Source: Clostridia bacterium
GTDB lineage: Bacteria > Bacillota > Clostridia > Christensenellales > CAG-138
Direction: 5' to 3'
NCBI GenBank assembly: GCA_017514685.1
Contig: JAFWJN010000002.1
Coordinates: 1-64,000 of the forward strand
Length of the DNA: 64,000 nucleotides
The notes beneath the pieces were generated by a model. The model searched no databases and had not been told where the DNA came from. It saw only the letters and a list, made by a program, of their open reading frames with translations. Position 1 is the stretch's first letter, and each line of letters opens with the position of its first letter. This document shows, piece by piece, positions 30,524 through 40,715 of this stretch. The translations under genes were made by a program, and so were the position numbers.

Positions 30524-32853
30524 AAAAAGAAGTTAATTCTAAAAAGAAGAGAAAATGGATATGGTTCCTTATACCGGCGGTAATTTTGATGATTGCCGGA
30601 GTTTGTGTATTCTTTTTGCTATGGAAACCTGCACAAAATATTTATCTGACAGCTGTTGAAGATGTACGGACGTCCTCTTATGAAGAATCCTGCAGGAAAA
30701 TTGATTCTGCCATTCACGCCATGGAGGAAAACCCGTTTTCTGCGGGTTATAGTCAGAAACTGACAGAATTAAAAGATGATCTGCGGAAAAAAGAATTTGA
30801 AAAAGCGCTGGAATCAGGAGATTTGGAAAGAGCCGCTGCACTAGCGGAAGAACTGCCGGCGGAATACGGGGAAAGACAGAAGGAGGCTGCATTACAGCGG
30901 GAAGAAGAGTTTCGGAGAGAACAGGAAGCCATTCAGCGGGAAGAGGAAAAAAGGATTGAGGAAGCATACCTCAAAGCAGATCAATTAGAGCAGGAAGGAA
31001 AAGATGAGGACGCAGAGCAGGCATTTCTGGCACTTGGGGACTATAAGGATTCACAAAGCAGAGCCGGACTCATCAGGGAAAGAATCAATTTAAATCAGGC
31101 GAGAGCTGTTTTTAATGGAAACAACTATCTTGAGGCTGCCGAGGCTTTGAAAGCGCTTGGAACTGAACAGGCGGAAAAAGAAGCGGAAGAGCTGCTTAAG
31201 GCGCGGGAGGAAAAAAGAACTCTGATTTGTGCCGATGCCAAGGATCGTATTGCGGCAGGCACATGGCATATTGCAGCGGCAGGAACAATTTCTTCCTGGA
31301 TCAAAGGGGATACAAGATATTCCGATGTTACGGAACAGGCAGACAAAGTTTTTTCCGGACCGGCCAGCATCTTCTTTGTAAAAGACGGGAAGGTCATTAC
31401 GACAGGTGAAACCTTTGGAGAGGAAGAGAAAATTTCTGCTTTGACCGATGTCGTGGATATCGCTTCCGGAATAACGCATTGCGCCTTTTTAACCGGAAAC
31501 GGAAGGGTGACAGGAGTAGGCAGCAATGGTTACGGAAAGCTGGAAGTTGATAAATGGCTAAAAATAAAGGACATTGCAGCGGGTGCCTGGCATACCGTAG
31601 GTTTGGAACAGAGTGGTTATACAGTAGCTTGCGGAAACAATGATCATGGGCAATGTGATGTTTCAGACTGGGAAAATATAACGGCAGTTTCTGCCGGACT
31701 TTGGCATACGGCGGGACTGAAAGCAGACGGGACCGTGGTTGCTTGCGGCGATAATTCTTACGGACAGTGCAATGTGTCGGAATGGACAGATATTATTTCA
31801 ATTTCCTGCGGAGCCTGTTATACCGTCGGATTAAAAGCAGACGGGACCGTGGTTGCCTGCGGGGATAACGAAGCCGGACAGTGTGAAGTTTCGGATTGGA
31901 CGGAAATTGCGGCGATTGCCGCAGGAACGTATCATACCATAGGAATGAGGCTGGATGGTTCACTGAATGTGTGCGGAATAGTACCGGCAGAATGGAATCC
32001 GGATACCTTAGTCATGGAGACAGGATGGGATGGAGATCCTCAAAAAGCGACAGAGAATGTCAAAAATCCTGTTGCAAATGCATATATTGAAGGCGAAAAC
32101 AGCGAGTTGGGCCCATGGTTGTATCTGGATTCAAATGGAGCGGTGACGATCTTTATTGATGACACAGTAGAAAGAAGACCTTTTCGGCTGGATATGATTG
32201 CCAGGGCAGGAATTCTTCCGGAAGGACGGGTTACAAATCCGGAAGCGAATGGAACCGTAATACGCATGATAACGGAACTTCCGGAAGTGCAGGCAAGGAA
32301 AGCAAACGCGGTTGTTGCTTTTACAGGCGATTATATTGGGTATACTTCCAACAGAAAAGCTGTTATGATGAGAAACGGCATAACCTACTATGACAGGGAT
32401 GAAACAACAACCCTCGCTATTATGCCGGAAGGAACTCTGAATGTTTATTCAAAAGGAGAAATTCATGCAGAGCAGCTGGTTTCTAAAGGGGTCAAGGACA
32501 GCTTTTCCTTTGGTCCGCTTCTGATCAAAGACGGTTCCATTGTATATAAGCAAAAAGGAGAGACTGTTATCACAATGCGCGTGGTGTTTGGATATACGGA
32601 TCCCTACCATTATGTGACGCTTGTAACGCAAAGAGACCGCCTGAATCAGATGTCCTATATGATGACAGCGGAAGTGATGCAGAGATACGGAGTAAAAGTT
32701 GCCTACAATCTGGACGGTGGCCACTCAACTTCTTTGGTGTTTATGGGAAAAGAACTTTCCCTTTACGGATCGAAAGGAAAACACACCAATATCCGCGGAT
32801 TGTCGGATATCATCATATTCCTGCACAACAAAAAGGTTCAGCCGATACAGTGA
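30520..32853 (+). CDS. Surface protein with coiled coil, RCC1-like repeats and a NAGPA (phosphodiester glycosidase) domain
   Basis: 777 residues. A basic N terminus with one membrane helix (about 13-35), a long Glu/Lys/Arg coiled coil (about 50-240), then at least four RCC1-like units of about 38-40 residues ('GAWHTVGLEQSG...VACGNNDHGQCDVSDW', and similar; units shown in part). The C-terminal domain has 'AFTGDYIGYTSNRKAVMMRNG' and 'VAYNLDGGHSTSLVF' type motifs of NAGPA/DUF2233 proteins. NAGPA domains cleave sugar 1-phosphodiesters, for example in wall or capsule polymers. Two adjacent repeats share 23 identical bases (31720-31742 and 31834-31856), pointing to recent duplication. It is coupled to the alpha-galactosidase gene by ATGA. 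Confidence 0.83.
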   Translation: MKKEVNSKKKRKWIWFLIPAVILMIAGVCVFFLLWKPAQNIYLTAVEDVRTSSYEESCRKIDSAIHAMEENPFSAGYSQKLTELKDDLRKKEFEKALESGDLERAAALAEELPAEYGERQKEAALQREEEFRREQEAIQREEEKRIEEAYLKADQLEQEGKDEDAEQAFLALGDYKDSQSRAGLIRERINLNQARAVFNGNNYLEAAEALKALGTEQAEKEAEELLKAREEKRTLICADAKDRIAAGTWHIAAAGTISSWIKGDTRYSDVTEQADKVFSGPASIFFVKDGKVITTGETFGEEEKISALTDVVDIASGITHCAFLTGNGRVTGVGSNGYGKLEVDKWLKIKDIAAGAWHTVGLEQSGYTVACGNNDHGQCDVSDWENITAVSAGLWHTAGLKADGTVVACGDNSYGQCNVSEWTDIISISCGACYTVGLKADGTVVACGDNEAGQCEVSDWTEIAAIAAGTYHTIGMRLDGSLNVCGIVPAEWNPDTLVMETGWDGDPQKATENVKNPVANAYIEGENSELGPWLYLDSNGAVTIFIDDTVERRPFRLDMIARAGILPEGRVTNPEANGTVIRMITELPEVQARKANAVVAFTGDYIGYTSNRKAVMMRNGITYYDRDETTTLAIMPEGTLNVYSKGEIHAEQLVSKGVKDSFSFGPLLIKDGSIVYKQKGETVITMRVVFGYTDPYHYVTLVTQRDRLNQMSYMMTAEVMQRYGVKVAYNLDGGHSTSLVFMGKELSLYGSKGKHTNIRGLSDIIIFLHNKKVQPIQ

Positions 32854-32855
32854 TG

Positions 32856-34466
32856 TTATTCTTCCGGAACGAATGGAGCAACGGGGGCGTTGGTACGGAA
32901 CATTTCGGAATACGCATCAAAGCGTGGATGTTCTCTCCATCCCAGATTGGTTGAAGAGACAGAAGTCAAATCATATTTCGCGTTCGGGAAAGCTTCCAGC
33001 AATTGCTGGAGGCTTTCTTTTTTCAGATAAGACTGCGTCTGGTTTCCAATCCAGATTCTTTCCAGTTTTTTGCAGGAAAGAAGAGGAGAAAGATCTTCCA
33101 CTCGCGTAATACACAGATTGATGTCAAGAAGATCCGAAAGATTTGCCAAAGCAGAAACATCTGTAATCTGAAGCATGAATAATTCAAGATATTTCAGTTT
33201 TGTAAGATTTCCAATGGCAGAGATATCTTTCAGCCCACGGTTATCAGAAAGGATCAGAACCTGGAGATTGGTCAATGGCTTCAAAAAGTCAAGGTTCGTA
33301 ATCGCGTTATGACCAAGATCCAGAGCAATCAAATCCGTACAATAGCGAAGACCGTCAACATCTGAAGCGCGCAGCCGGTTTGTATTATACCCATCCTGCT
33401 TGGTAGAAAAAGCAATTGCATCTGTCCGGACTTTCCATTTCTTGAAATGAACTGTCCATACGACCTTTGTATCAGGATGCTGCTCGCGGATGACTCCAAG
33501 TTGATTATCGGAAAGGGAACAGTCATGCATGGTAAGGAGTTTCAGCTTTGGGAAAAAGAAGAGAGACGCCGAGAACATCTCCGGATTATCGATTTTTGCT
33601 TTTGAAAAATCAAGCGATTCAGAATAACTGTCGTATTTTTCTCCGAGCATCGTTATCATTCTGTGCATAGACAGATCGGGATGTTGATTCGCCAAAGCAT
33701 TGGCCTCTGCTTCCGGGAAAGAGGAATTTAGAAGATCAAGCTCGCCAAGAAGAGGAAAACAGGAAATATACTCCTGCAGGGATTCAGAATCCACATTCCC
33801 GCTGATACAAACAGATGTAGATAAAGAGGAGGAGGATCCGTAAGAGGGGTCTTCCCAAAGTACAGTACAGGAAGGATGATCAGCGATATACGCTGCAATC
33901 AGATTCCGGGAAAGAGTAACTGATCGGAGATCCAGCTGAGAAAGATTCGGAAGGATACGGGACAGAGATGTCAGATAATCAGAAGCATCTTCCGGAACAG
34001 AAGAAGGGACCCATTCTGTAACGCTGTCAGCAGGTGTTCCATCGGAAAGAGAAAAAGATATATTTGTCTTAACTGAAGGATAAGCAGCAAGAATATCATC
34101 CCAGGAAGAAAGAAAAATGCGCACAGATTCAAATTCTTCCATCGAAGGAAGAAGGAGGATTGCAGAAAAATCCTTCAGGGAGGGCAGAGCGGCAAAAGCG
34201 CTTTTTACCGATGAAAGATCAGATACGGGTTCTGTTAAGGTAAGTGTTTCAGCGTTCGGATCCACATTTTCCCCGAAAAGAATAAGAGGAGAAGGAGACG
34301 GCAAAGCCGTACTCTCGGGAATAACGACGTTCTGTGCAGTTGCTGCCGGCGCAGTTGCAGAAGGGACAGGTGAACTTTCAGGGACATCTTCCACACCTGA
34401 AGTGCAGGCGGTGAACAGAAAAAGAAACAGAAATCCCCAAAGAACACGAAATTGCTTGAACTGCAT
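32856..34466 (-). CDS. Leucine-rich-repeat lipoprotein
   Basis: 536 residues: signal peptide with lipobox 'LFTAC' (Cys about 21), a Ser/Pro/Thr-rich spacer, a divergent region (about 75-320) and clear LRR units ('LIALDLGHNAITNLDFL', 'LQVLILSDN', 'LKYLELFMLQITDVSAL'; about 345-470). It is a surface-anchored, probably ligand- or polymer-binding protein of unknown function. It converges on the RCC1/NAGPA gene with a 2-bp gap, so no terminator fits between them. Confidence 0.82.
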   Translation of the reverse strand: MQFKQFRVLWGFLFLFLFTACTSGVEDVPESSPVPSATAPAATAQNVVIPESTALPSPSPLILFGENVDPNAETLTLTEPVSDLSSVKSAFAALPSLKDFSAILLLPSMEEFESVRIFLSSWDDILAAYPSVKTNISFSLSDGTPADSVTEWVPSSVPEDASDYLTSLSRILPNLSQLDLRSVTLSRNLIAAYIADHPSCTVLWEDPSYGSSSSLSTSVCISGNVDSESLQEYISCFPLLGELDLLNSSFPEAEANALANQHPDLSMHRMITMLGEKYDSYSESLDFSKAKIDNPEMFSASLFFFPKLKLLTMHDCSLSDNQLGVIREQHPDTKVVWTVHFKKWKVRTDAIAFSTKQDGYNTNRLRASDVDGLRYCTDLIALDLGHNAITNLDFLKPLTNLQVLILSDNRGLKDISAIGNLTKLKYLELFMLQITDVSALANLSDLLDINLCITRVEDLSPLLSCKKLERIWIGNQTQSYLKKESLQQLLEAFPNAKYDLTSVSSTNLGWREHPRFDAYSEMFRTNAPVAPFVPEE

Positions 34467-34582
34467 GCATTTACACCTCTTTTTTTATGACAACCAGTGT
34501 ATCATAGAACCGGATACCATGCAATAGTTCATGGAAAGGCAGAAACACATATCCCAATAATACACCATATCAAAGGGTGGAA

Positions 34583-34612
34583 TAATCCACATCATCCACA
34601 AACTTGTCCACA
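34583..34612 (+). other. Three tandem DnaA-box-like 9-mers outside oriC
   Basis: TAATCCACA (34583-34591), TCATCCACA (34592-34600) and TTGTCCACA (34604-34612) each differ from TTATCCACA at one position and point the same way; the first two abut. Confidence 0.55.
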
Positions 34613-34844
34613 ACCTGAACTAAATTAAGGATATATTAGGGCAATATGCTGTGAATTAGCAAAAAAGAAGCAAAAACAATGAGATAAAAACAGTATAACA
34701 TTAGATGATGCTGCAGAATTTTCAAACAGATATTCATGGTTATTGCAGAGCAGGACCTGATTGATATAGCGAAAATGATACCCCCGTTCCTGTTTATGGG
34801 ACAGGTGGACGCATCCTCGGAAAAAAGAGTAAATGTAAATCAGG

Positions 34845-34873
34845 TTGTCAGGTAAAGTGTTTTGTAGTATGAT
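34845..34873 (+). promoter_or_regulatory. Promoter of rqcP-ispDF
   Basis: TTGTCA (34845-34850), 17 bp, TATGAT (34868-34873), about 50 bp before the rqcP ATG. Confidence 0.75.
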
Positions 34874-34923
34874 ACTATCAGAGATATATCATCATGAGCT
34901 GAAAGCAATAGCAGGAGGGAAAA

Positions 34924-35166
34924 ATGCGCCTGGATAAATGGCTGAAAGTTTCAAGAATCATTAAACGGCGGACTGTCGCAAATGAAGCGGCGGGAGCCGG
35001 ACGCGTTTCTATAAACGGAAAAGTCGCCAAGCCGTCTTCGGAAGTAAAGGAAGGAGATGTGATCGACATTCTTCTCGGCGGGAAACATTTCCTTTGCCGT
35101 GTCGAAAAGACCCCGGAAGTTGTTCGGAAAGAAGAAGCCGATTCACTATATACTATTTTACAATGA
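34924..35166 (+). CDS. rqcP: S4-domain RNA-binding protein RqcP (YabO)
   Basis: 80 residues. An S4 fold from the first residue ('MRLDKWLKVSRIIKRRTVANEA', shown here as MRLDKWLK...RTVANEA; 'GRVSINGKVAKPSSEVKEGD'). RqcP assists RqcH in adding Ala tails to stalled nascent chains on 50S subunits in Bacillota. AGCAGGAGGG precedes the ATG. The stop overlaps the ispDF start (ATGA). Confidence 0.88.
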   Translation: MRLDKWLKVSRIIKRRTVANEAAGAGRVSINGKVAKPSSEVKEGDVIDILLGGKHFLCRVEKTPEVVRKEEADSLYTILQ

Positions 35167-36284
35167 GCATTACGGGAATTCTTCTTTGCGCAGGAAGTTC
35201 ACAGAGAATGGGCTTCGATAAGCTTGTGACGCCAATAGCCGGATTAAATGCCATAGAACGGAGTGCAGAGCTTTTGATCCGGGGAGGGTGTGAGAAGCTT
35301 GTGATCGTTACAAACAGAGATCATGAGAAGTTAATCAGGGGATTGAATGTATCGGTCCCTGTAATAATCGTACACGGAGGAGCAACCAGAACGGAATCTG
35401 TACGGAACGGACTACAGGCAATACCGGACGAGACGGATGGAATTGCCGTGATTCATGATGCGGCAAGGTGCTTTACTCCGGTAGAATGCGTCAGGAAATG
35501 CATCGACAGCGCGCTTTTGCACGGTAGCGGTGTTCTGGCAATTCCGGTAAGGGATACGCTGATAAGAACAGATGGGGAACAATACGAAACGCTGAACCGG
35601 GAAGGAATCTGGAGAACTCAGACGCCACAGGCATTTCGAATAGAAGAGATCAAAAAAGCATATTCGGAGACGATGGAAGCCACTGATGATGCGGCTTTAT
35701 ACGCAAGACGGATAGGAACGCCGCATCTGGTTCAGGGAGATGAAAAAGCGAGAAAACTGACGACGGAAGAGGACTGGAAATGGGCAAAGGAGATGTTCAT
35801 GGCATATCCCAGATTTGGTACAGGATTTGATACTCATCAACTTGTTGAAGGAAGAAAACTGATTCTGGGAGGCGTGGAAATACCGCATGAAAAGGGCCTT
35901 CTGGGGCATTCGGACGCCGATGTCCTGATTCACGCAATCATAGATGCTATCATGGGCGCGGCTTCTTTGGGCGATATCGGAAAAGCATTCCCGGATAAAG
36001 ATGAAGCTTACAGAGGAATCGACAGCAGAATTTTGTTGAGAAGAACATTTGATATGGTGCAAAAAATGGACATGCGAGTTATCCAGGTTGATGCAACAAT
36101 TGTCTGCCAGAGACCAAAACTTCGTCCCTATATTGATATGATGAGAGACAATATTGCAAAAGATCTGGATCTCCCGACAGAAAATGTATCGGTCAAGGCA
36201 ACGACAACAGAGGGCATGAACGATGAAGGAAAGGGACTTTGTGTTTCGGCACAGGCGATAGCTGTTCTACGCGCACATGAATGA
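35163..36284 (+). CDS. ispDF: Bifunctional IspD/IspF, MEP isoprenoid pathway
   Basis: 373 residues. The N-terminal IspD cytidylyltransferase part has 'LLCAGSSQRMGFDKL' and 'AVIHDAARCFT'. The C-terminal IspF cyclase part (from about 217) has 'GTGFDTHQL', 'LGHSDADVLIHAIIDAIMGA' and 'KATTTEGM'. Fusion skips IspE and is common in some lineages. The start is the ATG overlapping the rqcP stop. Confidence 0.96.
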   Translation: MSITGILLCAGSSQRMGFDKLVTPIAGLNAIERSAELLIRGGCEKLVIVTNRDHEKLIRGLNVSVPVIIVHGGATRTESVRNGLQAIPDETDGIAVIHDAARCFTPVECVRKCIDSALLHGSGVLAIPVRDTLIRTDGEQYETLNREGIWRTQTPQAFRIEEIKKAYSETMEATDDAALYARRIGTPHLVQGDEKARKLTTEEDWKWAKEMFMAYPRFGTGFDTHQLVEGRKLILGGVEIPHEKGLLGHSDADVLIHAIIDAIMGAASLGDIGKAFPDKDEAYRGIDSRILLRRTFDMVQKMDMRVIQVDATIVCQRPKLRPYIDMMRDNIAKDLDLPTENVSVKATTTEGMNDEGKGLCVSAQAIAVLRAHE

Positions 36285-36323
36285 AAAGCGAATCATAAAT
36301 TCTCAGATAACGATAATTAATTA

Positions 36324-36352
36324 TTGACATTATAAAAAATTTTCTGTAGGAT
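36324..36352 (+). promoter_or_regulatory. Promoter of uvrA
   Basis: TTGACA (36324-36329), 17 bp, TAGGAT (36347-36352), about 50 bp before the ATG. No SOS box was recognised. Confidence 0.7.
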
Positions 36353-36403
36353 TGTTTTTAGATAGAATCAATAGCGGCAGATTTACTGCCGGGGAAAGAT
36401 AGG

Positions 36404-39265
36404 ATGGAAAGCAAAGAACTTTTTAAGAAACAATATAGAAGAAATGATGAAGATCTCAGGATTTACGGAGCAAGAGAACATAACCTGAAGAATATTGATC
36501 TGGTAATTCCGAGAAACAAGCTGGTCGTTATGACTGGCGTTTCGGGATCGGGAAAGTCTAGTCTTGCGTTTGATACTATTTACGCGGAAGGTCAGAGAAG
36601 ATATGTAGAGAGCCTTTCGTCTTACGCAAGAATGTTTATCGGGCAGATGGACAAGCCGGATGTGGACAGGATCGATGGTCTGTCTCCGGCTATTTCCATT
36701 GATCAGAAGAGCGCAGGACACAATCCACGCTCTACGGTAGGGACAGTAACAGAAATATACGACTATCTGAGACTGCTGTATGCGCGCTGCGGAACTCCGC
36801 ATTGCCCGAAATGCGGAAGAGTGATTGAGAAACAATCGATTGACATGGTAGTTGACCGGGTCATGACTCTCGATCCCGGTACAAAAGTCCAGATTATTGC
36901 GCCATGCGTCAGGAAACGAAAGGGAGAATTCGTAAAACTGTTTGAGCAGCTTCAACGAGAAGGATATGTTCGCGTGCGTGTCGACGGAGAAATATATCCA
37001 ATCGAAGAAGTTCCGCAGCTGGACAAGAATTATAAGCATACGGTTGAAGCGGTTATAGACCGTCTTGTCATCAAGGAAGGAATCGAAGGGCGACTTACCG
37101 AATCACTGGAGCATGCTTTTGCGCTTGGTCAGAATCTGGCAATTGTAGCGGTTATCGGCGGGGAAGAGCAATTGTATTCCCAGAATTTTGCTTGTCCGGA
37201 TTGCGGAATCGGAATCGAGGAACTGGCACCCAGAGCATTCTCGTTCAATGCGCCCTTCGGAGCATGTCCAACATGCGGAGGACTGGGAGAATTGATGAAG
37301 ATCGACCCTGCGCTGGTGATTCCTTTTCCTGAAAAATCCTTGAACGAAGGGGCAATTCATGCATCGGGCTGGAACAGCGACAGCCAGAATACGATCTCGG
37401 AGATGTATTATAAAGCGCTCGCGAAACACATGGGCTTTTCGATGGATACACCATTTTGCGATCTTCCTAAGACCGTTCAGGATGTTTTACTGTATGGAAC
37501 AAAGGAAAAAATGGAAGTTTCTTATTCCAGCGCATATTCCAGCGGGAAATTCATAGCTGCATTTGAAGGAATCATCCCAAACATGGAACGCCGTTACCGC
37601 GAAACCACCAGTGAATGGACAAAAGCGGAGATCGAATCCCGAATGGCGCATGTCCTGTGTCCTGACTGTAAAGGAAAGAGACTGAAACCGGAAACCCTTG
37701 CAGTTACGGTCGGAGGATTGAATATCGCTGATCTGTGTGATCTGAACGTGAAGAACTCGCGTGATTTTTTGAAAAAACTGGAATTGAATCCGACACACAG
37801 AACAATTGCGCAGGGAATTTTAAAAGAGCTGGATGCAAGGCTGGGCTTTTTGGTTAATGTAGGTCTTGGTTACTTGACGCTTTCCAGGGGTGCGGCTACT
37901 CTGTCCGGAGGAGAGAGTCAGAGAATCCGTCTGGCGACACAGATCGGAAGCGGTCTTGTCGGAGTACTTTATATTCTGGATGAACCGAGCATCGGACTCC
38001 ATCAGAGAGACAACGCAAAACTGCTGGATACTTTAAAGGGCCTCAGAGACCTTGGAAACACCCTGATTGTAGTGGAGCATGATACGGAAACCATGCTGAC
38101 GGCGGATTACCTGGTGGATATCGGCCCCAGGGCAGGAGTTCATGGCGGAGAAGTAATTGCGGCAGGGACTCCACAGGAAATTATGGAATGTGAGAGCAGT
38201 TTGACCGGACAGTATCTGTCTGGAAAGCGGAAAATAGAAGTTCCTGCTGAAAGAAGAAAAGGAAACGGAAAATACCTTACAGTACGCGGTGCAAAAGCAA
38301 ACAATCTGAAAGATATTGATGTGGCGATTCCGCTTGGAGAATTTGTCTGCGTCACGGGCGTATCCGGATCCGGTAAATCGAGTCTGGTGAACGAAATCAT
38401 TAAAAAACGGCTTTTACACGATCTCAATCGGGCAAAAATCCATGCAAAAGAACACAGGAGCATGGAAGGGATTGAGAACCTTGACAAAGTCATAGATATT
38501 GATCAGAGTCCGATCGGAAGAACACCGAGATCGAATCCGGCAACTTATACCGGGCTGTTTGATTTGATAAGGCAGCTTTTCGCAACAACACCGGACGCTA
38601 AGATGAGAGGATATAACGCAGGAAGGTTCTCATTTAACGTGAAAGGCGGAAGATGCGAAGCTTGTAAAGGAGACGGAATTGTAAAGATCGAAATGCATTT
38701 TCTTCCTGATGTGTATGTCCCATGCGAAGTATGCGGCGGAAAACGGTATAACAGGGAAACTCTGGAAGTCCGTTACAAAGGAAAGAACATTTTTGAAGTC
38801 CTTGATATGACGGTTGAAGAAGCGCTTCCGTTCTTTTCCGCTTATCCCAAAATCAAGAGCAAACTTCAGACATTGTATGATGTTGGCCTCGGGTATGTGA
38901 AACTGGGGCAGCCATCAACACAGCTATCCGGAGGAGAAGCTCAACGTGTCAAGCTAGCTACAGAATTATCCAGAAGAGATACGGGACGCACCCTCTATAT
39001 TCTGGATGAACCGACAACAGGACTTCATACACATGATGTCAAGCGTCTGCTTGAAATTTTAAACCGATTGGCAGACAATGGCAGTTCTGTTCTGGTCATT
39101 GAACATAACTTGGATGTGATTAAAACAGCGGATTATGTGATAGATTTAGGACCGGAAGGCGGAGACGAAGGGGGCACAGTTGTTGCGACAGGAACGCCTG
39201 AACAGATAGCCGCTTGCGAAAAAAGCTACACAGGACAGTTCTTGAAAAAGGAATTGTCTAAATGA
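36404..39265 (+). CDS. uvrA: Excinuclease ABC subunit A
   Basis: A 953-residue DNA-damage sensor with two ABC ATPase modules ('[15 protein letters not shown]', '[15 protein letters not shown]'), two signature motifs ('[16 protein letters not shown]', '[15 protein letters not shown]') and zinc modules with CxxC pairs ('CPKCG', 'CPTCGG', 'CEVCGG'). Full length. Its stop overlaps the next start by 4 bp. No uvrB is in the window. Confidence 0.98.
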   Translation: MESKELFKKQYRRNDEDLRIYGAREHNLKNIDLVIPRNKLVVMTGVSGSGKSSLAFDTIYAEGQRRYVESLSSYARMFIGQMDKPDVDRIDGLSPAISIDQKSAGHNPRSTVGTVTEIYDYLRLLYARCGTPHCPKCGRVIEKQSIDMVVDRVMTLDPGTKVQIIAPCVRKRKGEFVKLFEQLQREGYVRVRVDGEIYPIEEVPQLDKNYKHTVEAVIDRLVIKEGIEGRLTESLEHAFALGQNLAIVAVIGGEEQLYSQNFACPDCGIGIEELAPRAFSFNAPFGACPTCGGLGELMKIDPALVIPFPEKSLNEGAIHASGWNSDSQNTISEMYYKALAKHMGFSMDTPFCDLPKTVQDVLLYGTKEKMEVSYSSAYSSGKFIAAFEGIIPNMERRYRETTSEWTKAEIESRMAHVLCPDCKGKRLKPETLAVTVGGLNIADLCDLNVKNSRDFLKKLELNPTHRTIAQGILKELDARLGFLVNVGLGYLTLSRGAATLSGGESQRIRLATQIGSGLVGVLYILDEPSIGLHQRDNAKLLDTLKGLRDLGNTLIVVEHDTETMLTADYLVDIGPRAGVHGGEVIAAGTPQEIMECESSLTGQYLSGKRKIEVPAERRKGNGKYLTVRGAKANNLKDIDVAIPLGEFVCVTGVSGSGKSSLVNEIIKKRLLHDLNRAKIHAKEHRSMEGIENLDKVIDIDQSPIGRTPRSNPATYTGLFDLIRQLFATTPDAKMRGYNAGRFSFNVKGGRCEACKGDGIVKIEMHFLPDVYVPCEVCGGKRYNRETLEVRYKGKNIFEVLDMTVEEALPFFSAYPKIKSKLQTLYDVGLGYVKLGQPSTQLSGGEAQRVKLATELSRRDTGRTLYILDEPTTGLHTHDVKRLLEILNRLADNGSSVLVIEHNLDVIKTADYVIDLGPEGGDEGGTVVATGTPEQIAACEKSYTGQFLKKELSK

Positions 39266-40047
39266 GGAGGCTTATGGAAAGGAAGGAGAAAAGGATGCGG
39301 ATATTTCGACTGGTGCTGCTCGTAATTGGCTTTTTACTGATTGCAGACACGCTGATCGTATCGACTCTTTCTAATTTTAACCTGGGGGTTGTTTTGCCGG
39401 CTTTTTTCGGAATACCAATGGTACTGATAGCAATTCTTCTTCCCCAGATGAAAACAGGGATCCTCTGTATTTTAAAATGGGCAGCTGTAGCAGGTTATGC
39501 GATTGCCGGCATTATTTTTCTCGTTTGTGGAATTTTGATGGCCTCTGCGGCAAAACCTGCTTCATCGGTGGAGGCGGATGCTGTGATCGTACTCGGAGCT
39601 GCTGTTCATGGTGAAAAAGTAACATGGGTCCTGTCTAATCGGCTGGATACTGCTGCAGACTATCTGAATTCTCATCCGGATGCAATAGCCGTTGTTTCGG
39701 GAGGACAGGGAAACGGAGAGGATATTCCGGAAGGGATTGCTATGAGAAAGTACCTGATGGAGAGACGCGGCATTCCTGAAGAACGCATTCTAACCGAAGC
39801 AGAGGCAACGAATACAAGAGAGAATTTTGCTTTTTCCAAGGAATTGATAGATAGGGAAATAGGAACGGATGCCAAAATAGCATTTGTGACAACAGATTTT
39901 CATGTGTTCCGGGCAGGAAAAGTTGCGAAAACAACTGGTCTGGATGCAATCGGGATGGCAGCTCCTGATGTGTGGTATATTCGAATCAATAACTTTATGA
40001 GAGAATGTGTCGGGATTTGTGTCTATGCAATTCGAGGGGACATCTAA
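39262..40047 (+). CDS. YdcF/SanA-family (DUF218) membrane protein
   Basis: 261 residues: about three membrane helices, then a DUF218 domain with '[12 protein letters not shown]', '[13 protein letters not shown]', '[20 protein letters not shown]' and 'TDFHVFRAG'. Such proteins are linked to envelope polymer metabolism, but the reaction is not established. ATG 39262 overlaps the uvrA stop and has AAAAGGA upstream; a second candidate, ATG 39295, has AAGGAG 6 nt upstream. Confidence 0.85.
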   Translation: MRRLMERKEKRMRIFRLVLLVIGFLLIADTLIVSTLSNFNLGVVLPAFFGIPMVLIAILLPQMKTGILCILKWAAVAGYAIAGIIFLVCGILMASAAKPASSVEADAVIVLGAAVHGEKVTWVLSNRLDTAADYLNSHPDAIAVVSGGQGNGEDIPEGIAMRKYLMERRGIPEERILTEAEATNTRENFAFSKELIDREIGTDAKIAFVTTDFHVFRAGKVAKTTGLDAIGMAAPDVWYIRINNFMRECVGICVYAIRGDI

Positions 40048-40066
40048 ATAGGATAATAATAATATA

Positions 40067-40092
40067 AAACTCTCCATGCGGAGAGTTTTTTT
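40067..40092. terminator. Terminator after the YdcF-family gene
   Basis: AAACTCTCC (40067-40075) pairs with GGAGAGTTT (40080-40088), then TTTT. Confidence 0.85.
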
Positions 40093-40118
40093 ACAACATT
40101 TCTGCGAGGGGACACATA

Positions 40119-40715
40119 TCATAACGATATACTCTCACCGGAAGAAAGAACTCTGACAGGAAGTGAAGAAGACACATCCAAGAATTCATTTAAAGAATTC
40201 AGTCTGAAAGTGAGTTCCGGAGTGGAAAAATGCATAGGAATTACAACTTTCGGGGAGAGACGGGATGCAAGGTCATAAGCTTGAGCGCCATCAATCGTGA
40301 AGATGCCGCCGACGGGGATCAAAAGAGCATCAGCGCCAGAGAGAGCATTAAGCTGCTCTTCTGAAGGAAAATGACCAAGATCACCAAGATGAACTACGGT
40401 TTTTCCATCTGATTCTATCCGGAAAAGGATGTTTGATCCGCGTTTTGCGCCTTTTACTTCATCATGAAAAGCGGGATATCCTGTAATCGAAAAACCGCAT
40501 ACTTCATACTTTTCAGCTTTATCGAGGACAATAGGATCCCCGGAAATCTGATCTACAGCATCATGATCAAAATGATGATGAGAAATCGTGACAACATCTG
40601 CTTTAACCTGATGCAGATCATACCCGCTGCCTTTATCAACCGGATCTGTAATCAGGCGGCATCCGGAATTGTTCTCAAGTAAAAAGGTAGAATGGGCCAG
40701 GTAGGTGATTTTCAT
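40119..40715 (-). CDS. UPF0173-like metal-dependent hydrolase (metallo-beta-lactamase fold)
   Basis: 198 residues with the MBL signature 'ISHHHFDHDAV', 'HLGDLGHF', and a C-terminal 'VVIPMHF'. Substrate unknown. It overlaps the upstream gene by 4 bp (ATGA), so the pair is coupled. Confidence 0.85.
   Translation of the reverse strand: MKITYLAHSTFLLENNSGCRLITDPVDKGSGYDLHQVKADVVTISHHHFDHDAVDQISGDPIVLDKAEKYEVCGFSITGYPAFHDEVKGAKRGSNILFRIESDGKTVVHLGDLGHFPSEEQLNALSGADALLIPVGGIFTIDGAQAYDLASRLSPKVVIPMHFSTPELTFRLNSLNEFLDVSSSLPVRVLSSGESISL

Larger units (their letters stand above)
34467..34923. other. 457-bp intergenic region: DnaA-box-like cluster and rqcP promoter
   Basis: AT-rich. It contains three same-direction DnaA-like boxes (34583-34612), a short hairpin (CCTGT/ACAGG around 34790-34806) and a promoter at 34845-34873. 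No ORF with a ribosome site was seen apart from rqcP. The rest is unexplained. Confidence 0.6.

Noticed and set aside
34780..34830. Possible riboswitch near a CCTGT/ACAGG hairpin upstream of rqcP
   Set aside because: It matches no aptamer core I can recall (c-di-GMP, ZTP, preQ1) and the stem is short and imperfect.
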